Of a stretch of DNA of 64,000 nt, positions 34,501-46,448 are shown piece by piece. The position numbers were made by a program, and so were the translations under genes. Positions within the stretch are counted from its first letter, which is position 1. The number at the start of each line of letters is the position of its first letter. The notes under the pieces are model-generated. The model was not told the DNA's origin. It did no database searches and saw only the letters and a program-made list of their open reading frames with translations. This DNA comes from Lycium barbarum (Eukaryota; Streptophyta; Magnoliopsida; Solanales; Solanaceae), in contig NC_083344.1 in NCBI RefSeq assembly GCF_019175385.1, forward strand, positions 63,736,782-63,800,781. The letters run 5' to 3'.

Positions 34501-34974
34501 CTTCACAGACCATTAATTATACGGAGCATGAGAATATACACTATGAAATTATATCAACCGTCGATGTGAAATGACGCACAATCAAGTTTGTAAGAAAGCC
34601 ACACCGGAGGGCTAGCAAGGAATAATGACGGACGAAACGAGCCCCAATACAAACAAATAAAAAACAAGTATACTTGTGTCGACAAATGTGAGAGAAGAAA
34701 GTAAAGGAAAAAGTTGTAGTAAGAAATCAAAGATGTTGCGAACTAAGAAGTTATGTGAATTCGGATCATAAGTCACCGTAAGAGCAACTGGACTGCGAAG
34801 GATAATGAATGGCAAAGAACCATTATGTACATACGTTTTTGGATAAATATATGGAATGAAAGTTTAAAAGGGATAGTGACAAAGACATAAAGAAGCAGGG
34901 AGCGGAGAAAAGAGAACACCAGAAGTCGATGAATATTTATAGCATGATAAGAGAGATTGCAATACTATAGATTA
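31536..34974 (+). other. Element D: internal domain without recognisable gag-pol
   Basis: About 3.4 kb, purine-rich on the plus strand. No gag, zinc knuckle, protease, reverse transcriptase or integrase motif was found in any frame, and the longest open frames (about 60-90 codons) match nothing known to me. It holds a 5S-like segment (32428-32545) and an internal purine run (33995-34009, AAAGGGGGGGAGACC) resembling a polypurine tract. Either this is a non-autonomous element or a very decayed one; the near-identity of its LTRs argues for non-autonomous. Confidence 0.6.
32428..32545 (+). pseudogene. 5S rRNA-like sequence inside element D
   Basis: About 117 bp collinear with plant 5S rRNA as I remember it. 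The start resembles GGGYGCGATYATAYCAGCAY; GGTTAAGCGTGC at 32477-32488 corresponds to box A; and GGATGGGTGACC then CCTGGGAAGT (32508-32530) corresponds to the box C/loop E region with one base changed. The middle (GCTAAGGTGAAGGAAATCT) is diverged. The length is close to the 119-120 nt of a real 5S gene. No T-run terminator follows, and the changes make a functional rRNA unlikely. Location in an internal domain distinguishes it from Cassandra-type elements, which have 5S-like sequence in the LTR. Confidence 0.72.
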
Positions 34975-35291
34975 GATGAAAACAAGAAACAGCCTGTGGC
35001 CATATCGGATCATCAAGTGAAGATTACGTACAAAAAATGTGGCTTTTGTTAAGGTATTGTGGCAGAATGATAACCGGAAAGAAATGACCTGGGAAGCTGA
35101 AGAAGAGATGAAGGACAAGTATCCCCACTTGTTTCCAATGCCTATGGGTAATCTAAATTCCTTAATCGATTATGTTGATTGGTGAATGAATTACATGTGC
35201 TGTCCATAAAAGGAAACCTCCCCGAAATGTTTGTGAGACCCTATAAAACTAATTTAACATTCGAGGACGAAAGTTCTAAAGGGGGGGAGGA
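34975..35291 (+). pseudogene. Element D: chromodomain tail, hairpin and polypurine tract
   Basis: The last about 50 codons of a chromovirus polyprotein are readable (35032-35185: VAFVKVLWQNDNRKEMTWE, then KYPHLF and a terminal TGA). Just upstream, 34975-35030 contains indel-damaged sequence matching the preceding EEQPVAILDRQV-type words of A, E and F. The hairpin ACATTCG/CGAAAGT (35257-35274) has one mismatch, and the purine run AAAGGGGGGGAGGA abuts LTR 2. Nothing upstream of this tail is recognisable, so the element kept only the 3' end of pol. Confidence 0.8.
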
Positions 35292-38054
35292 TGTTATATC
35301 TCGCATTTTGTGCATTCGGATAATTTAAGACAATTGTAAGAAGCCAAGAGCAAGGCAATAATTTTGATCTTGTTTAACACAAGAGTTGTTTATGAATTTT
35401 TTTGATGCGCAAATATCAAGAAAGGCTAAGGGCAAATTCAGAATCTGGAAAATTATTTTTCATGAATTACAAGACTAAATACAAAAAAAAAAAAAAAAGT
35501 TGGGCTAGAAAAAAAAAACCCATGTGGGTGCACTATGGGTGGGCCAAGGCCCACAAGGAAGTATAATACATGTGTATATTAGTCATATTTATCACCATTT
35601 GTCATCTTTAAGTCAAGAACATTCAAGAAACCTTGAGGGAGAGCAAAAATAAAGGGCCATTCGGCCAAACCAACAAAAAATTGAAGCCTCCAAATTTGAT
35701 CCAAAAAAATATTTTCTTCTAGTATTCCTACTAATTCAAGGTTCCTCTTCAACGTGGTATAATTATTAGAGCAAGAAAACTACTTTTTGTTAGAATATTT
35801 TGTGAATTGTTAGAAGTATTCTTGAATCATGTTAGAAAGATTTCGGATTAATACTTGAATGTGAAATCATTGGTGCTAGCTTGAATATATGTGATTAAAT
35901 TGAATGTAAATGAAATGCCGTGAATTGTGTGACAAGAGTTGTTGATGTTAGAATATGTTTTGGGATTGATTGTTGAAGTTGTTAGTATGATTGTTTGTAA
36001 TGTTGTTAATAATTTGGCCGAGTTAAATTCTCGGATTTGTTGTTGTAGTTTGGCCGAGTTGAATTCTCGGGGATGGTATATTTACAGAGGAAATGCTGCC
36101 GAAATTTTGGCAGATTATAAACAAGTTTACTTGAAAGACTAAGATAAGTGTGTGACAGTATGTCTAATGATTATGTAAATCTCCTAGAATGTAGACTAAC
36201 GAGCTTGGACGAATAAACGTAGCTAATAGGACGTGGAGCAGGTATGTAAGGCTTACCCTTTTCTTTCTTTTGGCATGATCTTGTGAAACGAGCATACGGT
36301 ATGTATATGATCCCAAAGAAACTTTTATTCTTAGAGCCTCTAGGATGGCTAACATTCTTGACTTCCATAAACTGCTTCATATGGTTACGATGCGTATCTA
36401 TGATGTCCAAGTCCTGTTTGATATGTTTCCGAATGGATTTGGAAGATGAGTGATATGACTAAAGTTTGATCCTTAAATGCTAGCATGTACGATTGTTCCA
36501 TTGAGTCTTTGATATATTCTGATATGTACATATGGTTCCAAAGGTATATTTGATTTATTCCATACCGATATCCGAAAGATACTTGATATGGTTATTGCTT
36601 TGATTTCCAAAAAAAATATAATAACTTCTGAAACGCTTTTAGAAGGTTCTGTACTTCAAAAGCTCATAACTTTCGTTTACTAGTTCCGATTGACCCGAAA
36701 CTTGTTGCTGGGCCTTCAGACGTCGGTAAATATATTTGTCCATAAAGTCTTGAAATTTATTTATTTACGTGCATACAATTTCTCACTACTCTGCTCGTGC
36801 ATGTATTGTGATCTCTTTCGCCGAGTCCCGGGCCGGTATGTATCGTGCGCATGGTTCGCCGGGTCCCTTGCTTGAGGGCCGGGTGCCATATATGTATTCC
36901 GGAGTATGATGTGTTATGGGTGTTATGATGTGTTCATGGTTCGCCGAACCATATATGTGTATATGTATATTCTGATCTTATGATGTGATATTATGATGTG
37001 TGACGGAGATTACGGAACAAATCTTCTGGAGTATGATGTGTGTGGCGCCAAAGGCAGGGTGGCGCCACGTTCCCCGGGTCCCGTAAGGGGCTGGATACCG
37101 TTCTTGGCATGCATGATTTGTGTTTCCAGTAAGTTGTTTTTGTTATTCTGCATATCGTGCTTATTGTCCGTACTAACCTTCTGCACGTGCCACAGCAATA
37201 TAATATGCGTCTATGGATCGGGCTGCACGTTCCGCAGCAAATACATTTGTGGATCGGGACGAACGTTCCTCGGCACTAATATGTTACATGTGAATCAGTT
37301 ATGTGTGTATGTATATGATGACATACGATGTGGCACGCACAATCTGTGTTTGGAAAGTACGCATTTTTGGCACTCTGGATGATCTACTTATTTTCGGTAC
37401 TTCTTCTGGCACATGACATCGGTATACACGGATTGCATTCTGAAAAAAAAATACGTAGTTTGGTATTCTAAAAATGTACTTACTTTTGTACTGTTTGCTT
37501 CGATTATGATTCTGTTTTCTGTATTCCATGCTTTACATACTCAGTACATATTCCGTACTGACCCCCTCTTTCTTCGGGGACTGCGTTTCATGCCGCGCAG
37601 GTACACCCAGACGAGTAAATGACATTGCTAGAAGATGCTTCAACTGGATTGGCAACTCCATTTGCTCCTGGAGTGTTGCCGAGTCAGAGTATATGGGCTA
37701 TGGTGTTTGGTTCGCAGTTAGAGACTTTGCAGACAGAGTCGTGGGTATAGGATGTCAGTTTTGTAAGCGGCTTCATCAGTCGATGTGTCATTTTACGTTA
37801 TGTTACAAATTCCGTGTGATTACAGATTTGACTTGTTTCTGAAAGTTTCCAAAAGCATTTATCATGTTTGCCATTTTCACTGATTAACAGAATCAGGCGA
37901 TAAAAGAAAGATTTTGAAAGCCTACTATGTATTTCACTTTTATTTGATTTCAGAGTCCGAAGAGATTATGTATGTAATAAGAGTCTGTGGGTTCGCTCGG
38001 CTCCGGATATGGGGTTGGGTGCCCATCACACCCTAGGGAGATTAGGGCGTGACA
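35292..38054 (+). mobile_element. Element D: LTR 2 (2.76 kb, internally deleted)
   Basis: Begins TGTTATATCTCGC after a polypurine tract and ends GGCGTGACA; no primer site follows, so this is the 3' LTR. Compared with LTR 1 it is interrupted at about 35790, where 470 bp are missing between similar short words (TTTTTGT and GTTGGAATATTTTG in LTR 1). GTGGGCC/GGCCCAC is at 35539-35554. Differences from LTR 1 elsewhere are few. Confidence 0.92.
37531..37607 (+). promoter_or_regulatory. Three-hairpin LTR module (D LTR 2)
   Basis: As in LTR 1, with one G to A change (GGGGA) shortening the middle stem. Confidence 0.6.
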
Positions 38055-38954
38055 GTTTAGTTCAGTATTTAACCTTATGTAAATATATTTTGGAAGTGCT
38101 TGTTTCATCGATGCCTTTGAAAGCCAGTCTTCTCACTCTTCGACATTTTAAACATTGTTAATTTAATGTCTATTTGAATGAAATATACTTGTACTGATAA
38201 CTTATTTAGATCTAGACTCGGGCTCGACTTTGAGTGATATTTGCACAAGTTTGTATGAGGTGAATTACCTTTTGGAAAAAAATGAGTTTTGCACCAAGGG
38301 TTGGCGACTTATGTATATTTTATGCTCGCGAATTCGGACGTCTCCAAATCGCTTCGAGCATTTGGGTTGGTATTTCCAACCTTTTAGACTTGAGTCTTTT
38401 ACTCTAGGTTAAGTCTACTTGAGAATTTTTTTCAAAGCCTTTGTGAATGAGTCGGGCTCAACTCGCTTAGAATTTGTTTGAGTCGAACCCTTATTTTGTC
38501 CGATGATTGTTAATTATAGTCCCTAGTTCATAGTCCCTGGTTCAGGGTTGTTTACGAACTTACGAGTATAATGGACTTACGAATGTGAAGTGGATATATT
38601 GCAAAATGGTAAAATGTGCAAAGCTTAAACCGAAGTGTTCTTCTCATTTCCCAAACTTGTATGGTACAAATGTTGAGGGGCATTCGATTTTTTTGTAACA
38701 AAATTAACTACCCGGGCACAACTCATTCGGTCGTTTGGCCCTTACAACAAATCCTAATGCAGGAATTTTCAAAGAAACAATAATTGATTTGGCCTTATTG
38801 GGCTTACACGATGCAATTGGTTTGGCCTCGTTGGGCTTGTATGATATGACATTGCCCTAGTGTTTGTGGTTGAAGTATGAGAAGAGAAACACTATTGTTG
38901 ATACTGAGCAGTCCCTGGTCCCAACACCTGGCTAGTCTTTTCCACTAAAGTAAC
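38055..38954. other. Probable Tat-like element flank (3' non-coding or LTR), left of solo LTR H
   Basis: No coding content. It continues past the H insertion into 41210-42203, where a Tat-type integrase is encoded on the minus strand, so by position it is the 3' non-coding or LTR part of that element. The left boundary is the end of D LTR 2, with no duplication seen. Confidence 0.45.
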
Positions 38955-41204
38955 TATCACGACCCAACCGGAGGGCCATGACGGGCACCCGGTGCTAACC
39001 CACCTGGGCACCTCTTATCGTACATTCATATTTACATCTAGGTGAGCCACATAGCTTAGTCACAACTTCTATCCATCATTCATGCTAATCTCATTGGGCA
39101 ACAATGCATTCATATCATCATTAACAAGTATACCCATATCAATATACGTAAGCCGATAAGTCTATCAAAATGATATACAAAATATAAGCCGATAGGGCTA
39201 AAGACATCTAATCATACACAACTATCTACGAGCCTCTAAGAATAGTATGTCACATCATATAGGTGGGACAGGACCCCGTCGTGCCCATAGGTATGTACAC
39301 AAAAGAATAATACCAAAAGCTATAGCTCTAGAAGAAATGGAGCTCCTCTATGCAGTCACTGACACAAGCAATCTATGGGTCAAGTCTATCTCTCTGTCCA
39401 CCTGCGGGCATGACACATCGTCCACAAAAAAAAGGACATCAGTACGAATAATGTACTGAGTATGTAAAGCACGATCAACATCATAATATAAACGTAAGAA
39501 ATAACACAAGATACAGAGGTCATGAGATAATCAAGCCATTTATACCTCTAGCGTTGTTCATCATATTTACTTATCCCCTTTCTAATGGGAACCTTCCATT
39601 TCATACATTTATACTTGTAGTAGTATCATACCCGACCATATAGGTTCGGTGTAACTATCATAGGATGGGACCAATAGTATCATGAGATTTATCAAGAATC
39701 ATGAGCCTTAGAAATTTTAGGAATGAAGTCATTTGGAAGACGCTATGGAACTCATATGGAGGTGTTTAGCAATGGGACCATGCCTTAATGAAAGAAGGGT
39801 TAGCCTTACATACCTCGTTGTCTTCTTAACTACTTAACGTTCCCAGTTGAAGCTTGAATAATCTATATTAAGAAGGATTCATACCATGGTTAAGCCTTAA
39901 TGATACTCCTAAATTCAAACTAGAATAATTCATGACCCAATGAAAATTGGGCAGCATTTCCCCTATTTCGTCAACTTCCACCATATCACAAAACAACTCT
40001 CAACAACCACAATAACATCCATAATACACTCATAATATCAAAATCAAGTGATCACACTTCATTAAGCCTTCAAAATTCATCGTTTTGTTTAACTTATGCT
40101 AGCAACTTCATACCCATTTTAGCACATTTTCATATAATGCTTCCTCATCACCATTATTACCTTCCATAGCAAGATTATATCCATATCATACTAAGAATCA
40201 TAACTCAAGTTAGCTTACTACTCGAAAACATCATAAAAATTACATTTAGAACTCATCTTCTACTTTCTCCTTCTACCCAAGTTGGTCAACAACTAAACAT
40301 TCTTGATAACATGTAATAAGTATGAAAACTAACCTTTTTATCTCATAAGAATGAGCTTTGGAGCAAGCTATCAACTTATATGAAAACCCTAGCTTCAATA
40401 TCAAAAGAATCATTGGAGTCTACTAACCATAGCAAGACTTCTAACACAAGGGTATCTTGATTCTTGCCTCTTGATATTTAATCTCCCTTGGATTTTGGCT
40501 TAGATTAGTTTATGGAGTTGAAGAGAGGGTTTTTAGAGAGCTTTTGGATCTGATTTGGTAAAATAAAATGTCCAAATGAAGTGGAATGAAATATATAAAA
40601 CGGAACTTAAAATCCCGTCGGGCAATTCTGCGCCCATTTTGACGGGTCGTCAAAATTCCTACGGACTGTCAAAATGGTCCGTAGAATTGCCCAGTCAAGT
40701 ATGGTTCACTGTAACCATTTTATGCTGGGCTAGTACAATTTGACGGGCCGCAGAAATTTCTGCGGGGCGTCAAAATTCCTGCGGGCCGTCAAATGGTCCG
40801 TCAAAATTTTCTCCTCAGACAATCTGGATTGAAACACCCATAACTTTTTACTCCGATGTCACATTGACGAATGGTTTGTTGCGTTAGAAACTAGACTCCA
40901 TGAAATTCAATTTGGATAAAAGAAACACACCAAAACTCCTCATATTCTAGGATATATGCCTCCCCCTATTTGGACCAAAATCCTGTCCGAATATTTTGCC
41001 AAGTTTTCCCAAAGTTTCGACAAACTCTATTCCTTAATTTATTTGTTCTTAAATCCTTCCATAGCTTATTTCATGGGCTTAAACCCCCATAAACATAATA
41101 TGGGATAATATATAATCTCATATATCCTAAGGTAGCTCTAGTTTCCACGGTTAGGACAACTAACACCTAACGAATCTTAACGGACGAAACCACGAGGTGT
41201 AACA
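38955..41204 (-). mobile_element. Solo LTR H (2.25 kb)
   Basis: On the minus strand it runs from TGTTACACCTCG (41204) to GGGTCGTGATA (38955; final CA changed to TA), with GTAAC duplicated at 38950-38954 and 41205-41209. There is no internal region. U3 has inverted words, including CTACGGAC/GTCCGTAG (40659-40684), next to a TATATA box (about 40588-40602). The splice-donor-like block is near 39781-39815. It shares the block AGTCTAGTTTCCAACGCAAC with N1 and N2. Confidence 0.92.
39401..39470 (-). promoter_or_regulatory. Three-hairpin LTR module (H)
   Basis: AGTAC/GTACT is intact and the middle stem is GTCC/GGAC with a T-rich loop, another paired replacement of CCCCC/GGGGG. Confidence 0.6.
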
Positions 41205-41209
41205 GTAAC

Positions 41210-41401
41210 ACGCTTTACTTTGTTGCCTCATTAAAGACCTTGCTGAACACCCAATTCGAGACAAAATAGAGCTAAGGGAAAAAGAGTGCAACATGTTTTT
41301 TCACACCTAACTCTAATCCTCTTGACTTCATTCGGGCTTTGTTCCTGCAGGGATAAAATTAGGTAAGTTAAAGAATTCACGAAGAGGATACGGGTCGTAC
41401 C
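41210..41401. other. Tat-like element: sequence between pol end and solo LTR H
   Basis: Non-coding. It follows the pol stop on the minus strand and contains purine-rich words such as GAAGTCAAGAGGATTAGAG near 41320. No clear polypurine tract is assigned. Confidence 0.4.
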
Positions 41402-42203
41402 TTAGCAATAGTATCTTTTCAAGTGTGCTACACTCCAATTGTTTGGCAGCTTCTGGACATCCTCTGACTCGAGTTGGTATGAACCTTTGTCGGTTACACC
41501 GGTTACTTTATACAGCCCTTCCCAGTTCGGACTAAGTTTCCCCTCATTAGGGTTCTTTAGGGACTTTTCGGAGGACCAAGTCCCCAATTTGGACGTACCG
41601 AAGGTTAGTTCTTTGGTTGTAATACCTGCCCATTCATTGCTTTTGTGCTGCCTAACGGACTAATGCGATTTCGCGTAGTTCCTGTGTTAAGTCGAGTTTT
41701 ACTGCCATAGCCTCTTCATTTGACTCTTCCGTGGCATATTGGTATCTTAGGCTCGGCTTCCCGACTTCAATTTGGATAAGCACCTCCCCTCCATATACCA
41801 AAGAAAATGGTGTCTCATCGGTGCTTGACTTCGAGGTTGTTCTGTAAGCCCAGAGTACTTCCGGTAAGATTTCTTTCCACTTACCATTGGATTCATCCAA
41901 CCATTTTCTCAAGTTTAGAATAATAGTATTGTTCATTGATTCTGCCTGCCTATTCGCACTCAGATAATACGGAGTGGACATTATATTCTTGATCTTCAAG
42001 CCCTCGAGGAAATTATTGACCTCGTTTCCTATGAATTGTTGGCCATTGTCACATGTGATTTCAGTCCGGATATCGAACCAGCAAATGATGTGATCCCATA
42101 TGAAGTTGATAACCTCCTTTTTCCGTACCTTTTCGAAGGCCTGCGCTTCAACCAATTTACAAAAATAGTCAGTCATAAACAAAATGAAACGAGCCTTACT
42201 TGG
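41402..42203 (-). pseudogene. Tat-lineage gypsy integrase, partial
   Basis: The minus strand encodes an integrase core. Catalytic positions are readable: Asp in MTDYFCKLVEA, Asp in TCDNGQQF and Glu in NRQAESMN. FLEGLKIKNI and ILPEVLWAYRTTSKSS are typical of Tat/Ogre-like elements rather than chromoviruses. A separate segment (41402-41587) holds the C-terminal end (LSPNWEGLYKVTGV, NNWSVAHLKRYYC and stop), split off by a frameshift near 41600-41650. The right side is cut by the start of element E, so the zinc finger and everything 5' are missing. An open frame seems to extend to 42344, but its first about 46 codons come from LTR E. Confidence 0.88.
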
Positions 42204-42610
42204 TGTCACGACCAAACCCCGTAGGCCGTGAGTAGTGCCCGAGCTGGACACTCGTATACACCTGCTACTATAATCATTCACAACTAGCATAATAAAGAAT
42301 TGATATACACATACTAAGGTAGGACATCGTCCCAAAACTATCACATATATATATCATAGCAACCTGTCTCCTGAGGAGTTACAACTTTCAACAGATGATA
42401 TCGCACCTAAGCCGGCAAGGCCATCACAATATAGGGGGAACGTCCAAGCCATACCCGAGCCAACAAGGCTACCATAACACACGACTTCCAGAACAAACAC
42501 ATATATACAACGAAGAGGATATGTACCACAAAGCTAGGCTACGGAACAAGGGAGCACTCCAAAATAGCTGAATAGATATCCTATGCTGGCGGATCACCAA
42601 AACGAGCGTC

Positions 42611-42692
42611 TGTACCTGCGGGCATGAAACGCAGCCCCCCCCCCCCCCGGAGGAAGGGGGTCAGTACGGAATATGTACTGAGTATGTAAAGC
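42611..42692 (-). promoter_or_regulatory. Three-hairpin LTR module (E, 3' LTR)
   Basis: All stems are present. The middle stem is extended by a homopolymer of about 14 C on the plus strand, longer than in the right LTR. Confidence 0.6.
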
Positions 42693-42814
42693 CTGAAATA
42701 TAGTGAACAAGATCATACTGAAACAAGGAGTGTAGAAACCAGTACATTAACCAGAACCCACAAGGCTTACCTTTGAACATAAATCATGCGTGTCAATATC
42801 TAATCATCCTGTAC

Positions 42815-43080
42815 ATATGCATATATAACGTGTCCCGACCCTCTAGTGAGGGACTCGGTAAATAAAATCATCATATACATGTACATATAACGTGTCCCGG
42901 CCCTCTAGTGAGGGACTCGGTGAATAAAATCATCATATGCCATCCTGGCCGCCATCCCCATATCATCATATCATCATGTCATCATATCATCATATACATA
43001 TACATATAACGTGTCCCGACTCTCTAGTGAGGGACTCGGTGAATAATGCAGTGGATCTGTGCACGAAAACATGTCCCGGC
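42815..43080 (-). repeat. Minisatellite in E LTR
   Basis: Three to four units of about 65-70 bp containing GTGTCCCGGCCCTCTAGTGA then GGGACTCGGTGAATAA. Each unit can form a GTCCC/GGGAC stem. The same array is in the right LTR at about 63675-63945. Confidence 0.88.
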
Positions 43081-44698
43081 CCGGGACTCAGTGAAAGATG
43101 TAACAGTAAGCACGAGCAGAGTAATAACTAACCATATGTACCCAAATCATCTTTTGAAACTCAATAGACAAGTAGGCTAATTAATTCTCGAGTGTCAGGA
43201 TGATAGTCATATTAAGTTCTCTCTAAATGTCATTACGAACTACATAAAGGAAAGTCTCAGGGATCATAGACATGTATCAAATCAATACGGATAGCTTATG
43301 AAAGTTAAGGACAATATTCATTATGGGACCCTTTAGGAATAGGAACTTTTATGCATCATTTACTATTCAATCATATAAAAGACTCGAGGGAAATAGCTCG
43401 ACTATCCTGAGAGTTCTAACATCAAGAAGGGAATAAGAATCATAAATCATACTCGGAACTCGTGAATAGAATTACCCCAAAGCTCATATCATATCTTACT
43501 TACATCTAGGACATGCCAAAAGAAAGAAGGGATAGGCTTCACATACCTGTCGGCGGCTATTCGTGAATCCTTTTCGCCTCGTCGCTCTTTTCGCCTATTT
43601 GTATAAAAGTGACGTTGTCGTTAGTAACTACATTTTCTAGTTCACAAATCCATAGTTCATTCTTTTATAGGACCTACATTTCCGTCTATATATATTCTCG
43701 CTTAGGTTTTCTATTATCTGAAACTTTAGCGAAAATTCGGAAACACTTCCCCTATATGTTCACCTATCCCAAATTTCCAATTGCTCTTCTGTTGACACAG
43801 AAATACCAATAACAATATATGGACACAAGTATATTTCAAATTCTTACAATTCAACAAGAACAACAACATATTCGTACCAATACAATTTCAATTTTTGCTT
43901 TCTAAACCCGTCGCCATATAATCCATGATAATCACAACCATAACTTAAAAATAAATTTTCCATGCCTATTTAGAACAGCCCACAAACAATTACAACTCGA
44001 ACTTGAACCATTAAGCCTTCATTCTCACCATGCAATCCATAACAACAACAACCAAAATATTAAGTAAAATCAATCCATCATTTTTCCTAAAACAGTCCAC
44101 GGCTTGGACAGCTTTCCAACATCAACATACACCATTTTTTTTACACATCTAATTCACGTTTACATATATTCACAACACACCAAACGCACCCTAAAATATA
44201 TACGAAGTGATCAATTCTTACCTTAACACTTGACCCTTCACGGCTAGAATTTGCAAATTAAAAGGACAAGGATCCTTATTGCCCTTCAATGATTAATCTT
44301 TGTTTCCGTGACCTTCATTTGATTAAAAACACCAAGGTAATTAATTGAATCAAGGTCTGAAAATCCTCTTAAAGCTCAGCCATGGCCGAGAGAGATTTCA
44401 TGAAATGTGATTTCATGAATTGTTGGTATTGTATATATATGGGCTTTCTAAGACTTCCACGTGCCCACTAGATGTCATCTTATTTGATGACAAATTTTCT
44501 CCTTTTTTTTTTTTTTTTTTAAAATATCGGGTGAGGCCCACTAGTTTAATTAATATTAATTAATTTAATTAATTACTAATTCATACTTAATAATATAAGC
44601 ACAATTAATTAATTCCTAATCTCCAATAATAATATTTTTATACTAAATAAAATTTATAAACAATTTATGTTCTAATTAAAATTGAAAATTAAAAATTT

Positions 44699-46443
44699 CT
44701 ATTTCGTGTCCGGGAAGGGTTCCGTGTTTAACTCGCGTCGATTCTTTTGCGAACAACTCGACGCATAAAATACAGGGTATAACATTCTCCCCCTCGCCCC
44801 TTTAGAACATTCGTCTGCGAATATTGAATTGGTCCCGTAGGGTTCTATAAGAATTTTTGGAAAGATTTTCCTTCTTGTCATAACATATAGTTTTATCAGG
44901 CAATCAATATAACCAAATGAGGAGTTTAAGTTACATGCAGGTGTAGGGAACAAGTGAGGGTATTGGTTCTTCATCTCTTCCTCAGCCTCCCAGGTCATCT
45001 CTTCCCTGTTGTTGTTTCGCCATAGCACTTTGACGGAAGCCACGTCCTTAGTTCGCAACCTCCTAATTTGTCGATCAAGTATGGCTATAGGCTGCTCCTC
45101 GTAGGATAACTCCTCTGTCACCTGGATATCATCTACGGGAAACACTCTGGAAGGATCGCTTATACATTTTCGAAGCATTGACACGTGAAAGACTGGATGC
45201 ACTGCTTCCAAATCAGCTGGTAGGTCTAACTCGTAGGCAACCTGGCCTACTCTACGGATAATCTGATACGGTCCAATATATCTCGGGCTTAGCTTTCCTT
45301 TCCTGCCGAATCTCATAACACCCTTATGGGTGACACCTTCAAGAACACCCAGTCACCAACCTGAAATTCTAAGTGTCGACGTCGATTATCTGCATATGAT
45401 TTCTACCGACTCTGGGCTGCCAGTAATCTCTCCTGGATAAACTTTACTTTTTCAACAGCCTGCTGAACCATGTCTGGGCCTATCAAATTAGTCTCACCAA
45501 CATCAAACCAACCAATAGGTGATCTGCACTTCCTCCCATACAAGGCCTCATATGGTGCCATCTGAATACTCGAATGGTAACTGTTATTATAGGAGAATTC
45601 AATAAGTGGCAAATGATCATCCCAGCTACCCCGGAAGTCAATAACACAGGCCCGTAACATATCTTGTAGTGTCTGAATAGTACGCTCGGCCTGTCCGTCA
45701 ATCTGAGGGTGAAATGTTGTGCTATGACTTACCTGTGTCCCCAACCCCTCCTGGAAGGATCTCCAGAATTTAGCTGTAAACTGGGCTCCTCTGTCGGAGA
45801 TGATAGCTATGGGGACCCCGTGAAGTCTCACTATCTCTTTAAGGTACAACCTGGCATAATCCTCAGCTGAATACGTAGTCCGGACTGGAAGAAAGTGGGC
45901 TGATTTTGTCAACCTATCAACGATGACCCAAATAGAGTCATATTTTCGCGAGGTGCGAGGAAAACCGGTGACGAAGTCCATATTGATCACTTCCCATTTC
46001 CAGGTCGGAATCTCCATCTCCTGTAATAATCCCCCAGGCTTCTGGTGCTCGATCTTAACCTGTTGACAATTCAGACACTGGGCAACAAACTCCGCTATAT
46101 CTTTTTTCATGCCATCCCACCAATACAAATATCTGAGGTCATGATACATCTTCGTTGATCCTGGATGAATAGAATAGCGGGCATAGTGTGCCTCTCCCAT
46201 AACCTGTCGCCGTAACCCTGCAACCTCAAGTACACATATTCTGCCTTTGTATCGTAGTACTCCGTCAGGTGAAATCTCGAATGGGGTCTCATCCTTCTGA
46301 AGTGCTGCATCTCTGTAACGTACAAGAATAGGATCCTCATATTGGTGTTCCTTTAACTCTTCTATAATAGAGGGCTCATTAATTCCTCGCACAGAAACCC
46401 TGCCCTTATCCGAATCAGCCAAGCGAACTCCCAGGCTAGCTAA
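44699..46443 (-). pseudogene. Element E: integrase and chromodomain-like end of pol
   Basis: From right to left on the minus strand: a linker, a zinc finger ([12 protein letters not shown] and CLNC), a DDE core (VIVDRLTKS, ISDRGAQF, GQAERTIQ), then a break near 45400, and the GPY/F-like and chromodomain parts (LSPRYIGPYQII, VKVLWRNNNREEMTWE). The core itself is open. A stop near 45403 and a frameshift separate the two parts. The usual terminal stop is lost, so the last segment reads on through the hairpin, polypurine tract and about 28 codons of LTR to 44699. The right boundary is the insertion of J (CTGAC duplicated, 46444-46448). An open frame extends to 46692, but its first about 80 codons are J sequence. 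Confidence 0.88.
44785..44824 (-). promoter_or_regulatory. Element E: polypurine tract and hairpin
   Basis: On the minus strand, a run AAAGGGGCGAGGGGGAGAA abuts the LTR. The hairpin ATATTCG/CGAATGT (44807-44824) retains all but the outermost pairing. Confidence 0.8.
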
Positions 46444-46448
46444 CTGAC

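Larger units (their letters stand above)
42204..44784 (-). mobile_element. Element E: 3' LTR (2.6 kb)
   Basis: Outer end TGTCACGACC at 42204; the inner end on the minus strand starts TGTTATACCCTG, next to a polypurine tract. CTTGG (42199-42203) is the likely target duplication in the Tat integrase; its partner is beyond the window. TGTCATC/GATGACA (44473-44492) stands just upstream of a TATATATA box (about 44430-44440). It matches the right LTR of E but lacks about 270 bp present there around 52320-52600. Confidence 0.9.

Noticed and set aside
41652..42344. 230-codon frame as a complete integrase
   Set aside because: The part beyond 42203 is LTR E sequence, so the integrase is truncated there.
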